The notes below the pieces were generated by a model. The model was not told the origin of the DNA. It worked only from the letters and a program-made list of their open reading frames with translations, and ran no database searches. Shown here piece after piece: positions 54,421 through 63,082 of a stretch of DNA of 64,000 nt (position 1 is its first letter; each line of letters opens with the position of its first letter). A program made the translations under genes and the position numbers. Source of the DNA: Streptomyces sp. HD (lineage in GTDB: Bacteria > Actinomycetota > Actinomycetes > Streptomycetales > Streptomycetaceae); the NCBI RefSeq assembly GCF_028369295.1, contig NZ_JAQMYP010000002.1, forward strand, positions 186,001 through 250,000, read 5' to 3'.

Positions 54421-54532
54421 TTGCGATCGATTAGTTCTGAAACATTCCATCTCTCCCCAAAATGGGTGATTAATGGGATGTCGTTCAATATTGCCGTAAT
54501 TCTCGCGTCCTCGGCGTGAACAGTGAGTCCAC
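54421..54532. promoter_or_regulatory. AT-rich divergent promoter region
   Basis: This is the gap between the DprE1-like gene and the PAP2 gene. It has an unusually AT-rich run (GGGTGATTAATGGGATGTCG, TTCAATATTGCCGTAATTCT) in a very GC-rich genome, with CATTCCAT / ATGGGATG near-inverted segments. It presumably contains both promoters. No clean -35/-10 pair stands out. Confidence 0.5.
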
Positions 54533-55093
54533 ATGGATCACCTCGTCGACGCGGACCACCGAAGCCGGCCGGACACGGACCCCGGAAGCCTCGGGCGCGC
54601 GGACTGCCGAATCCTTTCGGCGTTCCATGCCCGTGGCCGTGACCCCCGCGTCGCCTCCGCCGCGCGAGTCCTCTCCCGGGCGGGTGAGCACGGTGTGCTG
54701 TGGCTGGCGGCGGGCCTGGCGGGGGCCGTCGTGGACGGTGGGCGGCGCGGCGCCTGGTTGCGCGGTACGGCGCTCACCGCGGGCGCGCACCTCGTCAGCA
54801 TGGGGGTGAAAAGGGTGGTGCGGCGTCCACGCCCGGCGCATGTCGAGCCCCTCGTGCGCACCGTCGGTCGGCACTCCTTCCCCAGCTCCCACGCGACCTC
54901 CGCCGCGGCGGCCGCCGTCTCCTACGGCGCTCTCGGCGCGTACGCGATCCCGCCGCTCGCCGCCGCGATGTGCGCGTCACGCCTGGTCGTCGGCGTGCAC
55001 TACCCCTCGGACGTGGCGGCCGGCGCCGCCCTGGGGGTGCTCGCCGCATGCCTCGGAGCGGGCTGGATGAGGAGAGGGGGCACCCATGCCTGA
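54533..55093 (+). CDS. PAP2-family phosphatase
   Basis: 186 aa, ATG 54533. The three phosphatase motifs are in order: KRVVRRPRP (K-x6-RP, near 94-102), SFPSSHATSAAAA (PSSH, near 115) and ASRLVVGVHYPSDVAAG (SRxxxxxH, near 150-160), with membrane segments around them. It overlaps the UbiA gene by eight bases. In mycobacteria a PAP2 protein (Rv3807c) sits next to UbiA and removes the phosphate from decaprenylphosphoryl-5-phosphoribose. The same step is inferred here. Confidence 0.9.
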   Translation: MDHLVDADHRSRPDTDPGSLGRADCRILSAFHARGRDPRVASAARVLSRAGEHGVLWLAAGLAGAVVDGGRRGAWLRGTALTAGAHLVSMGVKRVVRRPRPAHVEPLVRTVGRHSFPSSHATSAAAAAVSYGALGAYAIPPLAAAMCASRLVVGVHYPSDVAAGAALGVLAACLGAGWMRRGGTHA

Positions 55094-56078
55094 GACCGCG
55101 CCCCTCACGGGTGACGCACGCACCAGACAGGCGGCGCTCCACGAGCAGCGCACGCGCCCCCGCCAGTCCGCACCGCCGCCCCGCAGCCGCGGCCTCCGCG
55201 CCCTGCCGAGAGGCCTCCTGAAGACCGCACGCCCCAAACAATGGATCAAGAACGTCCTGGTCATCGCCGCCCCGGCCGCCGCGGGCCGGCTCTTCTCGAC
55301 CCACGCCCTGATCCAACTCGCCCTCGTCTTCGCCCTGTTCACGGCCTGCGCTGCCGCCGTCTACCTGATCAACGACGCCCGCGATGCCGAGGCCGACCGC
55401 GCACACCCCACCAAGCGCCACCGCCCGGTCGCCGCCGGACAGGTCCCCGTGCCCGTCGCCTACGCCGTGGGAGGCGCCCTCGCCGTCCTCGCGCCGGCCG
55501 CCGCGGCCTGGCTGACCTCGCCCGCCGTCGCCGTCCTGCTCACGGCGTACATCGGCATGCAACTGGCGTACTGCGTCAGCCTCAAGCACGTCCTGGTCGT
55601 CGACCTCGCCGTCGTCACGACCGGGTTCCTGATGCGGGCGATGGTCGGCGGGCTCGCGCTGGGCATCCCCCTGTCGCGCTGGTTCCTGATCACGACCGGG
55701 TTCGGGGCGCTGTTCATGGTGTCGGCCAAGCGCTACTCCGAGGCCGTGCAGATGGCCGGGAAAGCGGGCGCCACGCGCGCGCTGCTCACCGAGTACACCA
55801 CCGGCTACCTGCGCTTCGTCTGGCAGCTGGCGGCCGGCGTCGCCGTCCTCGGGTACTGCCTGTGGGCCATGGAGGAGGGCGGCGTCCCGCACACCGGCGT
55901 GCTGCCCTGGCGGCAGCTGTCCATGGTCGCCTTCATCCTCGCGATCCTGCGCTACGCCGTCTTCGCCGACCGCGGTACGGCCGGCGAACCCGAGGACGTC
56001 GTCCTGCGGGACCGCGCGCTCGCCCTCATCGGGGTGGTGTGGCTGGCGATGTACGGGCTGGCGGTGGCCGATTGGTAG
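55086..56078 (+). CDS. ubiA: UbiA-family prenyltransferase, decaprenyl-phosphate phosphoribosyltransferase-like
   Basis: 330 aa, ATG 55086. The aspartate-rich motif NDARDAEADRAHPTKRHRP (near 98-116) and eight or nine membrane helices mark the UbiA fold; WIKNVLVIAAP before it and AKRYSEAVQM later match DPPR synthase of mycobacteria (Rv3806c type). It would transfer phosphoribose from PRPP to a polyprenyl phosphate. It overlaps GtrA's probable TTG start by seven bases. Confidence 0.9.
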   Translation: MPETAPLTGDARTRQAALHEQRTRPRQSAPPPRSRGLRALPRGLLKTARPKQWIKNVLVIAAPAAAGRLFSTHALIQLALVFALFTACAAAVYLINDARDAEADRAHPTKRHRPVAAGQVPVPVAYAVGGALAVLAPAAAAWLTSPAVAVLLTAYIGMQLAYCVSLKHVLVVDLAVVTTGFLMRAMVGGLALGIPLSRWFLITTGFGALFMVSAKRYSEAVQMAGKAGATRALLTEYTTGYLRFVWQLAAGVAVLGYCLWAMEEGGVPHTGVLPWRQLSMVAFILAILRYAVFADRGTAGEPEDVVLRDRALALIGVVWLAMYGLAVADW

Positions 56079-56596
56079 GCACGCGCGCGTGGGCCGACCC
56101 AAGCGAACCGTCACGTACACGCGCGTGGTCGCCGGAACGGGAAGACGCACCCGCGCGGGAGAGGGCGGGCCCGAGCACCACCCGCCGCGAACTCCTCGGC
56201 TTCGCCACCGTCGGCCTCCTCGCCTACGCCGTCGACCTCGCCCTCTTCACCTTCCTGCGCGGCCCCGTCGCCCTCGGCCCCCTCACCGCCAAGGCCCTCT
56301 CCTTCGTCGCCGGCTGCACCGTCGCCTACGTCGGCAACGCCCTCGGCACCTACCGCCACGCCCACCCGACGGGCGTGCGCCCCTACGCCGTGTTCGTCGC
56401 GGTGAACATCGCCGGAGCGGCCGTACAGCTGCTGTGTCTCACCGTGAGTCACTACTGCCTCGGATTCACGTCCCAGCGTGCGGACACCGTCTCCGGAGCG
56501 GGTATTGGTATGGCACTGGCTACTGTCCTGAGGTTTTGGGGCACTCGGACGTTGGTCTTCCGGACGGAGGGCAGAGTCGGATCATGGACTGGCTGA
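56072..56596 (+). CDS. GtrA-family membrane protein
   Basis: 174 aa from TTG 56072, which overlaps the UbiA stop; a GTG at 56039 is also in frame, so the start is uncertain. Four membrane segments (LGFATVGLLAYAVDLALFTF; LTAKALSFVAGCTVAYVGNA; RPYAVFVAVNIAGAAVQLLC; GAGIGMALATVLRFWGTRTL) end with RFWGTRTLVFRT, a typical GtrA finish. In mycobacteria GtrA-like Rv3789 is linked to arabinose-lipid export or to the arabinofuranosyltransferase AftA. A flippase or scaffold role is inferred from the neighbours. It overlaps the YihY gene by 13 bases. Confidence 0.82.
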   Translation: MVGTRAWADPSEPSRTRAWSPEREDAPARERAGPSTTRRELLGFATVGLLAYAVDLALFTFLRGPVALGPLTAKALSFVAGCTVAYVGNALGTYRHAHPTGVRPYAVFVAVNIAGAAVQLLCLTVSHYCLGFTSQRADTVSGAGIGMALATVLRFWGTRTLVFRTEGRVGSWTG

Positions 56597-57624
56597 AGAA
56601 ACTTCCCGGCGTCGGGCCCGTGGTGGCCTGGTTGATGACCACGCACGCGTGGCGTTCGTACGAGCGTATGGACCGCGTGAAGTGGACACGGCTGGCCGCC
56701 GCGATGACGTTCATCAGCTTCGTCGCACTCTTCCCGCTGCTGACGCTGGCCGCCGCGGTCGCCGCCGCGACACTCAGCCAGGATCAGCAGGACAGACTGG
56801 AGGACAAGCTCGCCGACCAGGTGCCCGGCATCTCCGACCAGCTCAACATCGACGACCTGGTCCAGAACGCCGGCACCGTCGGTCTCATCGCCGGCGCCGT
56901 CCTGCTGTTCACCGGCATCAGCTGGGTCGGCAACATGCGCGAGTGCCTGCGCGCGGTGTGGGAACTGCCGGACGAGGAGGAGAACCCCGTCCTGCGCAAG
57001 GCCAAGGACACGGGCGTCCTGGTCGGCTTCGGCGGCGCCGTCCTGGTGACGATCGCGGCCTCCACGGTCGCGTCCTCCCTGGTCGGCTGGATCACCCGGC
57101 AGATGGGCATCGACGAGGGCGGCTGGGGCGGCGTGCTGCTGCAGATCGCCGCGTTCCTGGTCGCCGTACTCGCCGACTTCCTGCTCCTGCTGTACGTCCT
57201 GACCCTGCTGCCCGGAGTGGAACCGCCGCGCCGCCGGCTGCTGGTGGCCGCGCTGATCGGCGCGATCGGCTTCGAACTGCTGAAACTACTGCTCAGCAGC
57301 TATATGCAGGGCGTCGCCACGAAGAGCATGTACGGCGCGTTCGGCGTGCCGGTCGCCCTGCTGCTGTGGATCAACTTCACCGCGAAGCTGGTCGTGTTCT
57401 GCGCGGCCTGGACGGCGACGCAGAGCAAGGAGACCGAACTCGGCGACGAATCCGAGGGCTCCTCCGCCGAGCCGACCGACTCGGCCGACTCGGCCGACTC
57501 GACCGAGTCAGCCGAGCCCGCCGAGTCCGAGGAACCGGCGGGCCCGACGAAGGAGTCCGGGCGACCCGGTGTCAGGAACGACCCCGGCGGCGCACCAGGT
57601 CGGGCAGCGGCCACCGGCGGTTGA
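56584..57624 (+). CDS. YihY/BrkB-family membrane protein
   Basis: 346 aa, ATG 56584 inside the end of the GtrA gene. A long-recognised YihY pattern: TRLAAAMTFISFVALFPLLT, LFTGISWVGNMRECLRAVWE (conserved amphipathic region), GGVLLQIAAFLVAVLADFLL, GFELLKLLLSSYM and VALLLWINFTAKLVVF. Five or six helices. A Ser/Asp/Glu/Pro-rich tail (DSADSADSTESAEPAESEEP) follows. Its 3' end overlaps the convergent dacA gene by 53 bases on the opposite strand. Function unclear; it is not a tRNase, despite older annotations. Confidence 0.9.
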   Translation: MDWLKKLPGVGPVVAWLMTTHAWRSYERMDRVKWTRLAAAMTFISFVALFPLLTLAAAVAAATLSQDQQDRLEDKLADQVPGISDQLNIDDLVQNAGTVGLIAGAVLLFTGISWVGNMRECLRAVWELPDEEENPVLRKAKDTGVLVGFGGAVLVTIAASTVASSLVGWITRQMGIDEGGWGGVLLQIAAFLVAVLADFLLLLYVLTLLPGVEPPRRRLLVAALIGAIGFELLKLLLSSYMQGVATKSMYGAFGVPVALLLWINFTAKLVVFCAAWTATQSKETELGDESEGSSAEPTDSADSADSTESAEPAESEEPAGPTKESGRPGVRNDPGGAPGRAAATGG

Positions 57625-58879
57625 TCAGGAACGCACCTCCCGCGAGCAGCACCAGCACCCCGCCGGTGATCCCGAGTGCGATCCCGATGCCGCCGGAGCC
57701 GTTCGCCGCCGAGGCGCCCACCGCCGACTTCGAGGACCCGTCACCGGAGCCACCGGCCTCCCCGGAGTCGTTCGCACCCGGCTGGGCGCTGGACTGCGCC
57801 GCGCTCTTCGGCGGCACCAGCTCACCCACCGGCTGCACCTTGCCGGCCGCCTTGAAGCCCCAGTCGAAGAGCTTGGAGGTCTCCTTGTAGACCTCGTTGT
57901 GCTCGCTCTTCTCCGGGTTCATGACCGTGACGAGCAGCACCTTGCCGTTCCGCTCCGCCACACCGGTGAAGGTGGCGCCGGCGTTGGTGGTGTTGCCGTT
58001 CTTGACGCCCGCGATGCCCTGGTAGACGGGGATGTCGCTGTCGCCGGCCAGCAGCCTGTTGGTGTTCTGGATCTCGAACGACTCGCGGACTGACTTGCCC
58101 TTCTTGCTCTTCTTGGTCTCGCCCGGGAACTTGGCGGTGACCGTCGAGCAGTACTCGCGGAAGTCCTTCTTCTGCAGCCCGGAGCGGGCGATCAGGGTCA
58201 GGTCGTACGCCGACGAGACCTGGTGCGGAGCGTCGTAACCGTCGGGGGACACCGCGTGCGTGTCGAGGGCCTGCAGCTCCTCGGCGTGCTCGTTCATCTC
58301 CTTGACGGTCTTGTCGATTCCGCCGTTCATCTTGGACAGCACATGCACGGCGTCGTTGCCGGAGCGCAGGAACACCCCGAGCCAGAGGTCGTGGACGGAG
58401 TACGTCTCGCCCTCCTTTATCCCGACCATGCTGGAACCGGACCCGATGTCCGCCAGGTCGGACGGGACGACCTTGCGCTCCACGCTCTTCGGGAACTTCG
58501 GCAGCACCGTGTCGGCGAACAGCATCTTCATGGTGCTGGCGGGGGCCAGCCGCCAGTGCGCGTTGTGCGCGGCGAGCACATCACCGGACTCGGCGTCGGC
58601 GACGATCCAGGAGCGGGCGGTCACGTCCTTGGGCAGCACGGGGACGCCGCTCGCGAGATTCGCCTGGGTACCGGGCTGCCCCAGTCGCTCGCCGCCCACG
58701 GTCGACATGTTCGCCGGGGGAGTGGCCGACGGGCTCGTACTCGGTGACGGCTTGGGGGCCGCGTGGGAGACGGGCGCGGTCAGCGCGAGGGACGAGACGA
58801 CGGCGGAGGTGACCAGCAGGGTTCGCCTGGCGGTCTTCTTGGGTGCGGGCACGACGGAGAACGTACATGCCGTGGCCAT
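57572..58879 (-). CDS. dacA: D-alanyl-D-alanine carboxypeptidase (DacA type, low-molecular-mass PBP)
   Basis: 435 aa from ATG 58879. Signal sequence (TLLVTSAVVSSLALTAPVSH), S11 serine peptidase motifs: SxxK in APASTMKMLFA, SxN in RSGNDAVHVL, and KNG in GVKNGNTTNAG where KTG is usual. It ends with a C-terminal helix (GIALGITGGVLVLLAGGAFL) and a basic tail, so it is anchored at both ends or by the C-terminus. It trims peptidoglycan stem peptides. Its last 53 bases are complementary to those of the convergent YihY gene. Confidence 0.93.
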   Translation of the reverse strand: MATACTFSVVPAPKKTARRTLLVTSAVVSSLALTAPVSHAAPKPSPSTSPSATPPANMSTVGGERLGQPGTQANLASGVPVLPKDVTARSWIVADAESGDVLAAHNAHWRLAPASTMKMLFADTVLPKFPKSVERKVVPSDLADIGSGSSMVGIKEGETYSVHDLWLGVFLRSGNDAVHVLSKMNGGIDKTVKEMNEHAEELQALDTHAVSPDGYDAPHQVSSAYDLTLIARSGLQKKDFREYCSTVTAKFPGETKKSKKGKSVRESFEIQNTNRLLAGDSDIPVYQGIAGVKNGNTTNAGATFTGVAERNGKVLLVTVMNPEKSEHNEVYKETSKLFDWGFKAAGKVQPVGELVPPKSAAQSSAQPGANDSGEAGGSGDGSSKSAVGASAANGSGGIGIALGITGGVLVLLAGGAFLINRRWPLPDLVRRRGRS

Positions 58880-58943
58880 GGAAGTCGCGCTTCTGTCCCC
58901 ACCCCGCTCGGAGGGCCGGACAGCAGCCGGTGATACTGAACTC

Positions 58944-59183
58944 ATGAAGCTCAGCCGCCCCGTCTCCTGGTTCCTGCTCGCCTTCGGGGTGTGGAGCTGG
59001 GTCATCTGGGTCACTTTCGTCAAAAACCTGATCAAGGACAGCAGTGGGCTCGCCTTCGACGACGGGCACCCGACGGCCTACTTCTGGGTGCACCTGATGC
59101 TCGCCGTCGTCTCCTTCGTATTGGGGACGGTCGTCGGCGTCATCGGGTTGCGCGGAGTGCGCGCACTGCGCCGGACGTCATAG
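58944..59183 (+). CDS. Small two-helix membrane protein (SCO4848-like)
   Basis: 79 aa, ATG 58944 (GGTGAT upstream). Two membrane helices (PVSWFLLAFGVWSWVIWVTF; HLMLAVVSFVLGTVVGVIGL) joined by a conserved-looking loop (NLIKDSSGLAFDDGHPTAYF). Its position beside dacA and a metallophosphoesterase matches the SCO4848 family of actinobacteria (recollection). Function unknown. It diverges from dacA across 64 bases. Confidence 0.78.
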   Translation: MKLSRPVSWFLLAFGVWSWVIWVTFVKNLIKDSSGLAFDDGHPTAYFWVHLMLAVVSFVLGTVVGVIGLRGVRALRRTS

Positions 59184-59240
59184 GAACTCGGCCAGGACCT
59201 CAGGCGTTCACTCGTCACACAACGGAAAGGGAACGTCGGC

Positions 59241-60605
59241 GTGGTCATCGTCTTCGCGCTTGTCGCGCTGCTCGTGCTGTCCGTCCTGGTGGCGGGCAAC
59301 TGGTGGCTGTGGCGCCGTCTGTTCCGCGACACGACCCGCGGTCCCGGGTTCGTGCGCCGCGCGGGTGTGGTGGTGATCGCCGGTGGATGGGCGCTGACGG
59401 TGGGCGCCCTGGTCGCCGAGCGCACGGGCGCGCCGTTCTGGCTCCAGCAGGTCCTGGCCTGGCCGGGCTTCCTGTGGCTGGCCCTGTCGATATACCTGCT
59501 GCTGGGCGTGCTGGCCGGTGAGGTCGTACGGCCACTGCTGCGGCGCCGGCTCGAACGGCGGGCACGCGCGGAGGAGGTCGTACGGGCGCCGGGGCCGGAG
59601 CAGAAGCCGGTGCCCGCGGGAGTGACGGCGGCCACAGAGACGGCCGAGAAGCAGCCGCTCGCCTCGTCCTCCGCCCCGGCTCCGACGCATACGGCCGCCC
59701 CGGACCCGGCGCCGACCCCCGCGACCGCCACCTCCACGACCGCCACCCCCACGACCGAATCACCCTCGACCCCCACCACCCCCAGCCGCCGTCTCTTCGT
59801 CTCCAGAGTCGTCGCCGGTGCCGTCGCCACGGCCGCCGTCGGTACCGTCGGCTACGGCACGTACGGCGTGCTGCGCGGTCCGAAGGTGAAGCGGGTCACC
59901 GTCCCGCTGGCCAAGCTCCCGCGCGCGGCGCACGGTTACCGGATCGCGGTCGTCAGCGACGTCCACCTGGGCCCGGTGCTCGGCCGGGGCTTCGCCCAGA
60001 AGGTCGTCGACACGATCAACGGCACCCAGCCCGACCTCATCGCGGTCGTCGGCGACCTGGTGGACGGCAGCGTGCAGGACCTCGGCCCGGCGGCGGCCCC
60101 GCTGGCCCAACTCCGGGCCCGGCACGGCACGTTCTTCGTGACCGGCAACCACGAGTACTTCTCGGGCGCCGGGCAGTGGGTCGAGGAGGTACGCCGACTG
60201 GGCCTGCGCCCGCTGGAGAACGCCCGTACCGAGCTGCCCCACTTCGACCTGGCCGGTGTCAACGACGTCGCGGGCGAGAGCGAGGGCCAGGGCCCCGACT
60301 TCGCCCAGGCCCTCGGCGACCGGGACACGGCACGTGCGTGCGTGCTCCTCGCCCATCAGCCCGTCCAGATCCACGACGCCGTCGACCACGGTGTCGACCT
60401 CCAGCTCTCCGGTCACACCCACGGCGGCCAGCTCTGGCCCGGCAACCTCATAGCGGAACTGGCGAATCCGACCCTGGCCGGCCTGGAGCGTTACGGCGAC
60501 ACCCAGTTGTATGTGAGCCGGGGCGCGGGCGCCTGGGGCCCGCCCACGCGCGTGGGCGCTCCGTCGGACATCACGGTGATCGAGCTGGCGTCCCGTCAGG
60601 CCTGA
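59241..60605 (+). CDS. Membrane-bound metallophosphoesterase
   Basis: 454 aa, GTG 59241. Three N-terminal membrane helices (VIVFALVALLVLSVLVAGNW; GVVVIAGGWALTVGALVAER; WPGFLWLALSIYLLLGVLAG), a low-complexity linker (PAPTPATATSTTATPT region) and a catalytic domain from about residue 230. It has calcineurin-like metal motifs VSDVHLGPVLG, VVGDLVDG, TGNHEYFSG, LAHQPVQ and LSGHTHGGQLWPG. The fold removes phosphate or cleaves phosphodiester bonds; related YkuE/YaeI enzymes act on lipid-linked substrates such as UDP-diacylglucosamine. Here the substrate is unknown. Confidence 0.92.
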   Translation: MVIVFALVALLVLSVLVAGNWWLWRRLFRDTTRGPGFVRRAGVVVIAGGWALTVGALVAERTGAPFWLQQVLAWPGFLWLALSIYLLLGVLAGEVVRPLLRRRLERRARAEEVVRAPGPEQKPVPAGVTAATETAEKQPLASSSAPAPTHTAAPDPAPTPATATSTTATPTTESPSTPTTPSRRLFVSRVVAGAVATAAVGTVGYGTYGVLRGPKVKRVTVPLAKLPRAAHGYRIAVVSDVHLGPVLGRGFAQKVVDTINGTQPDLIAVVGDLVDGSVQDLGPAAAPLAQLRARHGTFFVTGNHEYFSGAGQWVEEVRRLGLRPLENARTELPHFDLAGVNDVAGESEGQGPDFAQALGDRDTARACVLLAHQPVQIHDAVDHGVDLQLSGHTHGGQLWPGNLIAELANPTLAGLERYGDTQLYVSRGAGAWGPPTRVGAPSDITVIELASRQA

Positions 60606-60814
60606 CTGCGCAGGGTCCCGGAATGCCGGCGGACAGTCTGTGAATTGCCTGTGAAATCCGCTGGAAACGCCTGTAGGTAAGTTCTTTCCCATGTCACCAG
60701 AATCCCCTTCCCCGTGGTGAAACCGGTGTGATTAGGTGTGCGCGCCACTAAAGGGGAGTGGCGAATTCCATTGCTCATGCGGGGGCCCTTCGAGGGCCTG
60801 GGGAGAGGGCACCC

Positions 60815-62374
60815 ATGCGTTCGGTTCGCATGCGGATTCTTGCGACACTGCTTGTCCTGGCGGCCGTCGCTGTGGGCGGCTGGCAGTTGTTGCCGTCGCA
60901 GGACGACCAGGGCAGGACCATCACGGTCGGTACGACGGACGCGGTGACGTCACTCGATCCGGCCGGCGCCTATGACGCGGGATCCTGGGCGTTGTTCAAC
61001 AACGTCTTCCAGTCACTGCTGACCTTCGAGCCGGGCGGCAGCACACCCGTCCCGGACGCGGCCCGGAATTGCGTGTTCGTCGGCACCGAACTGAGCACCT
61101 ACCGCTGCGAACTGCGCGACGGCCTCACGTTCCCGAGCGGGCGCGTCATGACCGCGCAGGACGTCAAGTACTCGTTCGACCGGGTCAAGCGGATCAAGTC
61201 GGATGTCGGCCCGTCCTCGCTGCTGGACACGCTCGGCTCGGTGACCACGAGCGGCCGTACGGTCACCTTCCATCTGTCGTCGCCCGACGCCACGTTCCCG
61301 CTCAAGGTGGCCACCGGGGCGGGCTCCATCGTCGACCGTGACAAGTATCCGGCCGACGGTCTGCGCACCGACAACGGTGTCGACGGCACCGGCCCGTACA
61401 CCCTGACCGAGTACACGAAGGAGAAGCAGGCGGTCCTCGCCCCCAACTCGCGCTACCAGGGCGCCCTCGGCGGCACCGGCCGCCCCGTCGAACTGCGCTA
61501 TTACGCCGACGCGGACGCGCTCGACCAGGCCTGGAAGGCGAAGCGGGTCGACGTCGCCACCCGCACGCTGCCGCCCGAGGTCCTCGCCGGCCTGAACGCC
61601 GCCGACCCGGGCCAGCGTGTCTCCGAGGCGGACAGCTCCGAGATCCGCAACCTGTACCTCGACACCCGCCAGGACTCGCCCCTGCACGACGTCCGGGTCC
61701 GCCAGGCCATGGCCTGGCTGGTCGACCGCGGGAGGCTGGCGGCCACCGTGTACAAGGGCACCGTCGACCCGCTGTATTCGCTGATCCCGACCGGCATCAC
61801 CGGCCATACGACGTCGTTCTTCGACACCTATCCCGAGCTCAGCACCGCCAAGGCGCGCACCCTGCTCACCGAGGCCGGCGTCAGCCTGCCCGTCCGCTTC
61901 ACCTACGGCTACGCCACCGGCCGCGGTGCCGCGAGCGCCGAGGAAGCCGCCGAGCTCAAGCGGCAGTTGGAGGCGGGCGGCCTGTTCGAGGTGACGGCCA
62001 AGGGCTACGAGTGGACCGACTTCCAGAAGCGCTGGGCGAGCGGCCGGCTGGACGCGTACGCCGTCGGCTGGGTCGCCGACTTCCCCGACCCGGACACCTA
62101 CGGCGGCCCGCTCATCGGAACCGACGCCACCATGAACACCGGCTACAGCAACAAGACCGTCGACCAGCTGATCACGGCCAGCCAGCAGTACGCCGACCGC
62201 GGCGAGGCCACCCGGGACTTCCGTTCGGTGCAGGAGGCCGTGGCTCGCGACGTCCCGGTGATCCCGCTGTGGCAGGCCAAGGAGTACGTCGTCACCAGTG
62301 AGGACGTCGGGGGCGGTCAGTATCTGTCGGACGGCACCGGTGTCTTCCGCCTCTGGCGTCTCAGCTGGATCTGA
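60815..62374 (+). CDS. ABC transporter substrate-binding protein (SBP_bac_5 / peptide-binding)
   Basis: 519 aa from ATG 60815 with GGAGAGGGC upstream; a GTG at 60758 adds 19 residues. An N-terminal helix (RILATLLVLAAVAVGGWQLL) anchors or exports it. The SBP_bac_5 pattern is clear: TVGTTDAVTSLDPAGAYDAG, PVPDAARNCVFVGTELSTYR, VMTAQDVKYSFDRVKRI, VRQAMAWLVDRGRLAATVYK, YAVGWVADFPDPDTYGGPLI and VIPLWQAKEYVV. No lipobox cysteine is evident. No permease or ATPase gene lies next to it, so it is an orphan binding protein or works with distant components. The 209 bases before it are relatively AT-rich and show no other gene. Confidence 0.88.
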   Translation: MRSVRMRILATLLVLAAVAVGGWQLLPSQDDQGRTITVGTTDAVTSLDPAGAYDAGSWALFNNVFQSLLTFEPGGSTPVPDAARNCVFVGTELSTYRCELRDGLTFPSGRVMTAQDVKYSFDRVKRIKSDVGPSSLLDTLGSVTTSGRTVTFHLSSPDATFPLKVATGAGSIVDRDKYPADGLRTDNGVDGTGPYTLTEYTKEKQAVLAPNSRYQGALGGTGRPVELRYYADADALDQAWKAKRVDVATRTLPPEVLAGLNAADPGQRVSEADSSEIRNLYLDTRQDSPLHDVRVRQAMAWLVDRGRLAATVYKGTVDPLYSLIPTGITGHTTSFFDTYPELSTAKARTLLTEAGVSLPVRFTYGYATGRGAASAEEAAELKRQLEAGGLFEVTAKGYEWTDFQKRWASGRLDAYAVGWVADFPDPDTYGGPLIGTDATMNTGYSNKTVDQLITASQQYADRGEATRDFRSVQEAVARDVPVIPLWQAKEYVVTSEDVGGGQYLSDGTGVFRLWRLSWI

Positions 62375-62469
62375 CGCGATCTCGCCGCTGGACGTTCCTC
62401 CCGGTGATGCCAGGGCGCCGCTCGGCACTGCACCATGTGACGGAGGTGTGCGCTGGGTGAGGAGCAAAC

Positions 62470-62877
62470 GTGTTGAGACGCAACGCCTTTCGGCTGCCCC
62501 GGCACCCGGCGTCCGTCGGTCTCGCCCGGCGCCGGGTCCGGGAGCACCTGGCCGACTGGGGGCACGGGCCGCGGGATCCGGCGCTGGAGGACGCGGTACT
62601 GCTCGTCTCCGAGCTGGCCACCAACGTCGTACGCCACGGCCCTCTCCTGGAGCGCGAGTTCGAGGTCGCCGTGACCGCGCTCGCCGACGGTTCCTGTCTG
62701 ATCGAGGTGTCCGACGAGGGGCAGGTCGAGCCCCGGTTACGGCTGGTGAGGGAGTGGGACGAGACCGGCCGGGGCCTGCATCTGGTGGAGAACCTGGCCG
62801 CGGCGTGGGGCGTGTGGAGCCGGGGACGGCACGGAAAGACGGTGTGGGTGCTGATCCTCGCCAACGCCGGCCCATGA
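62470..62877 (+). CDS. ATP-binding protein, anti-sigma regulatory (RsbW/SpoIIAB-like) HATPase
   Basis: 135 aa, GTG 62470 with GAGGAG upstream. HATPase_c-fold signature: N-box VLLVSELATNVVRHGPLLER, G1-type IEVSDEGQVEPR and G2-type GRGLHLVENLAAAWGVWS. Stand-alone HATPase proteins of about 140 aa are numerous in Streptomyces and bind sigma factors or anti-anti-sigma proteins. No partner is encoded next to it. It is convergent with the histidine kinase gene, the minisatellite lying between. Confidence 0.88.
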   Translation: MLRRNAFRLPRHPASVGLARRRVREHLADWGHGPRDPALEDAVLLVSELATNVVRHGPLLEREFEVAVTALADGSCLIEVSDEGQVEPRLRLVREWDETGRGLHLVENLAAAWGVWSRGRHGKTVWVLILANAGP

Positions 62878-62921
62878 GACGCGGCAAAGTTTTACGACCG
62901 TGAAGCCGCACCTGCCGGAAC

Positions 62922-63082
62922 CGTTCCCGCGACGGCAATGCCACCGTCCCCGCGACGACAGCGTCACCGTCCCCGCGACGGCAATGCCACCGTCCCCGCG
63001 ACGACAGCGTCAACGTCCCCGCGACGGCAATGCCACCGTCCCCGCGACGACAGCGTCAACGTCCCCGCGACGGCAACGTCAC
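62922..63082. repeat. 23-bp minisatellite, seven units
   Basis: Seven consecutive 23-base units (62922-62944 and on to 63060-63082) of the form CGTCCCCGCGACGGCAATGCCAC alternating with CGTCCCCGCGACGACAGCGTCAC, i.e. a 46-base higher-order period. The last unit lies inside the end of the histidine kinase gene, encoding its TLPSRGR ending, and the stop codon (63056-63058) is within unit 6. The repeat therefore looks like an expansion of the gene's own 3' end. Confidence 0.9.

Noticed and set aside
62922..63082. CRISPR array or second short gene in the 23-bp repeats
   Set aside because: There are no spacers; the open frames that run through it have purely repetitive sequence.
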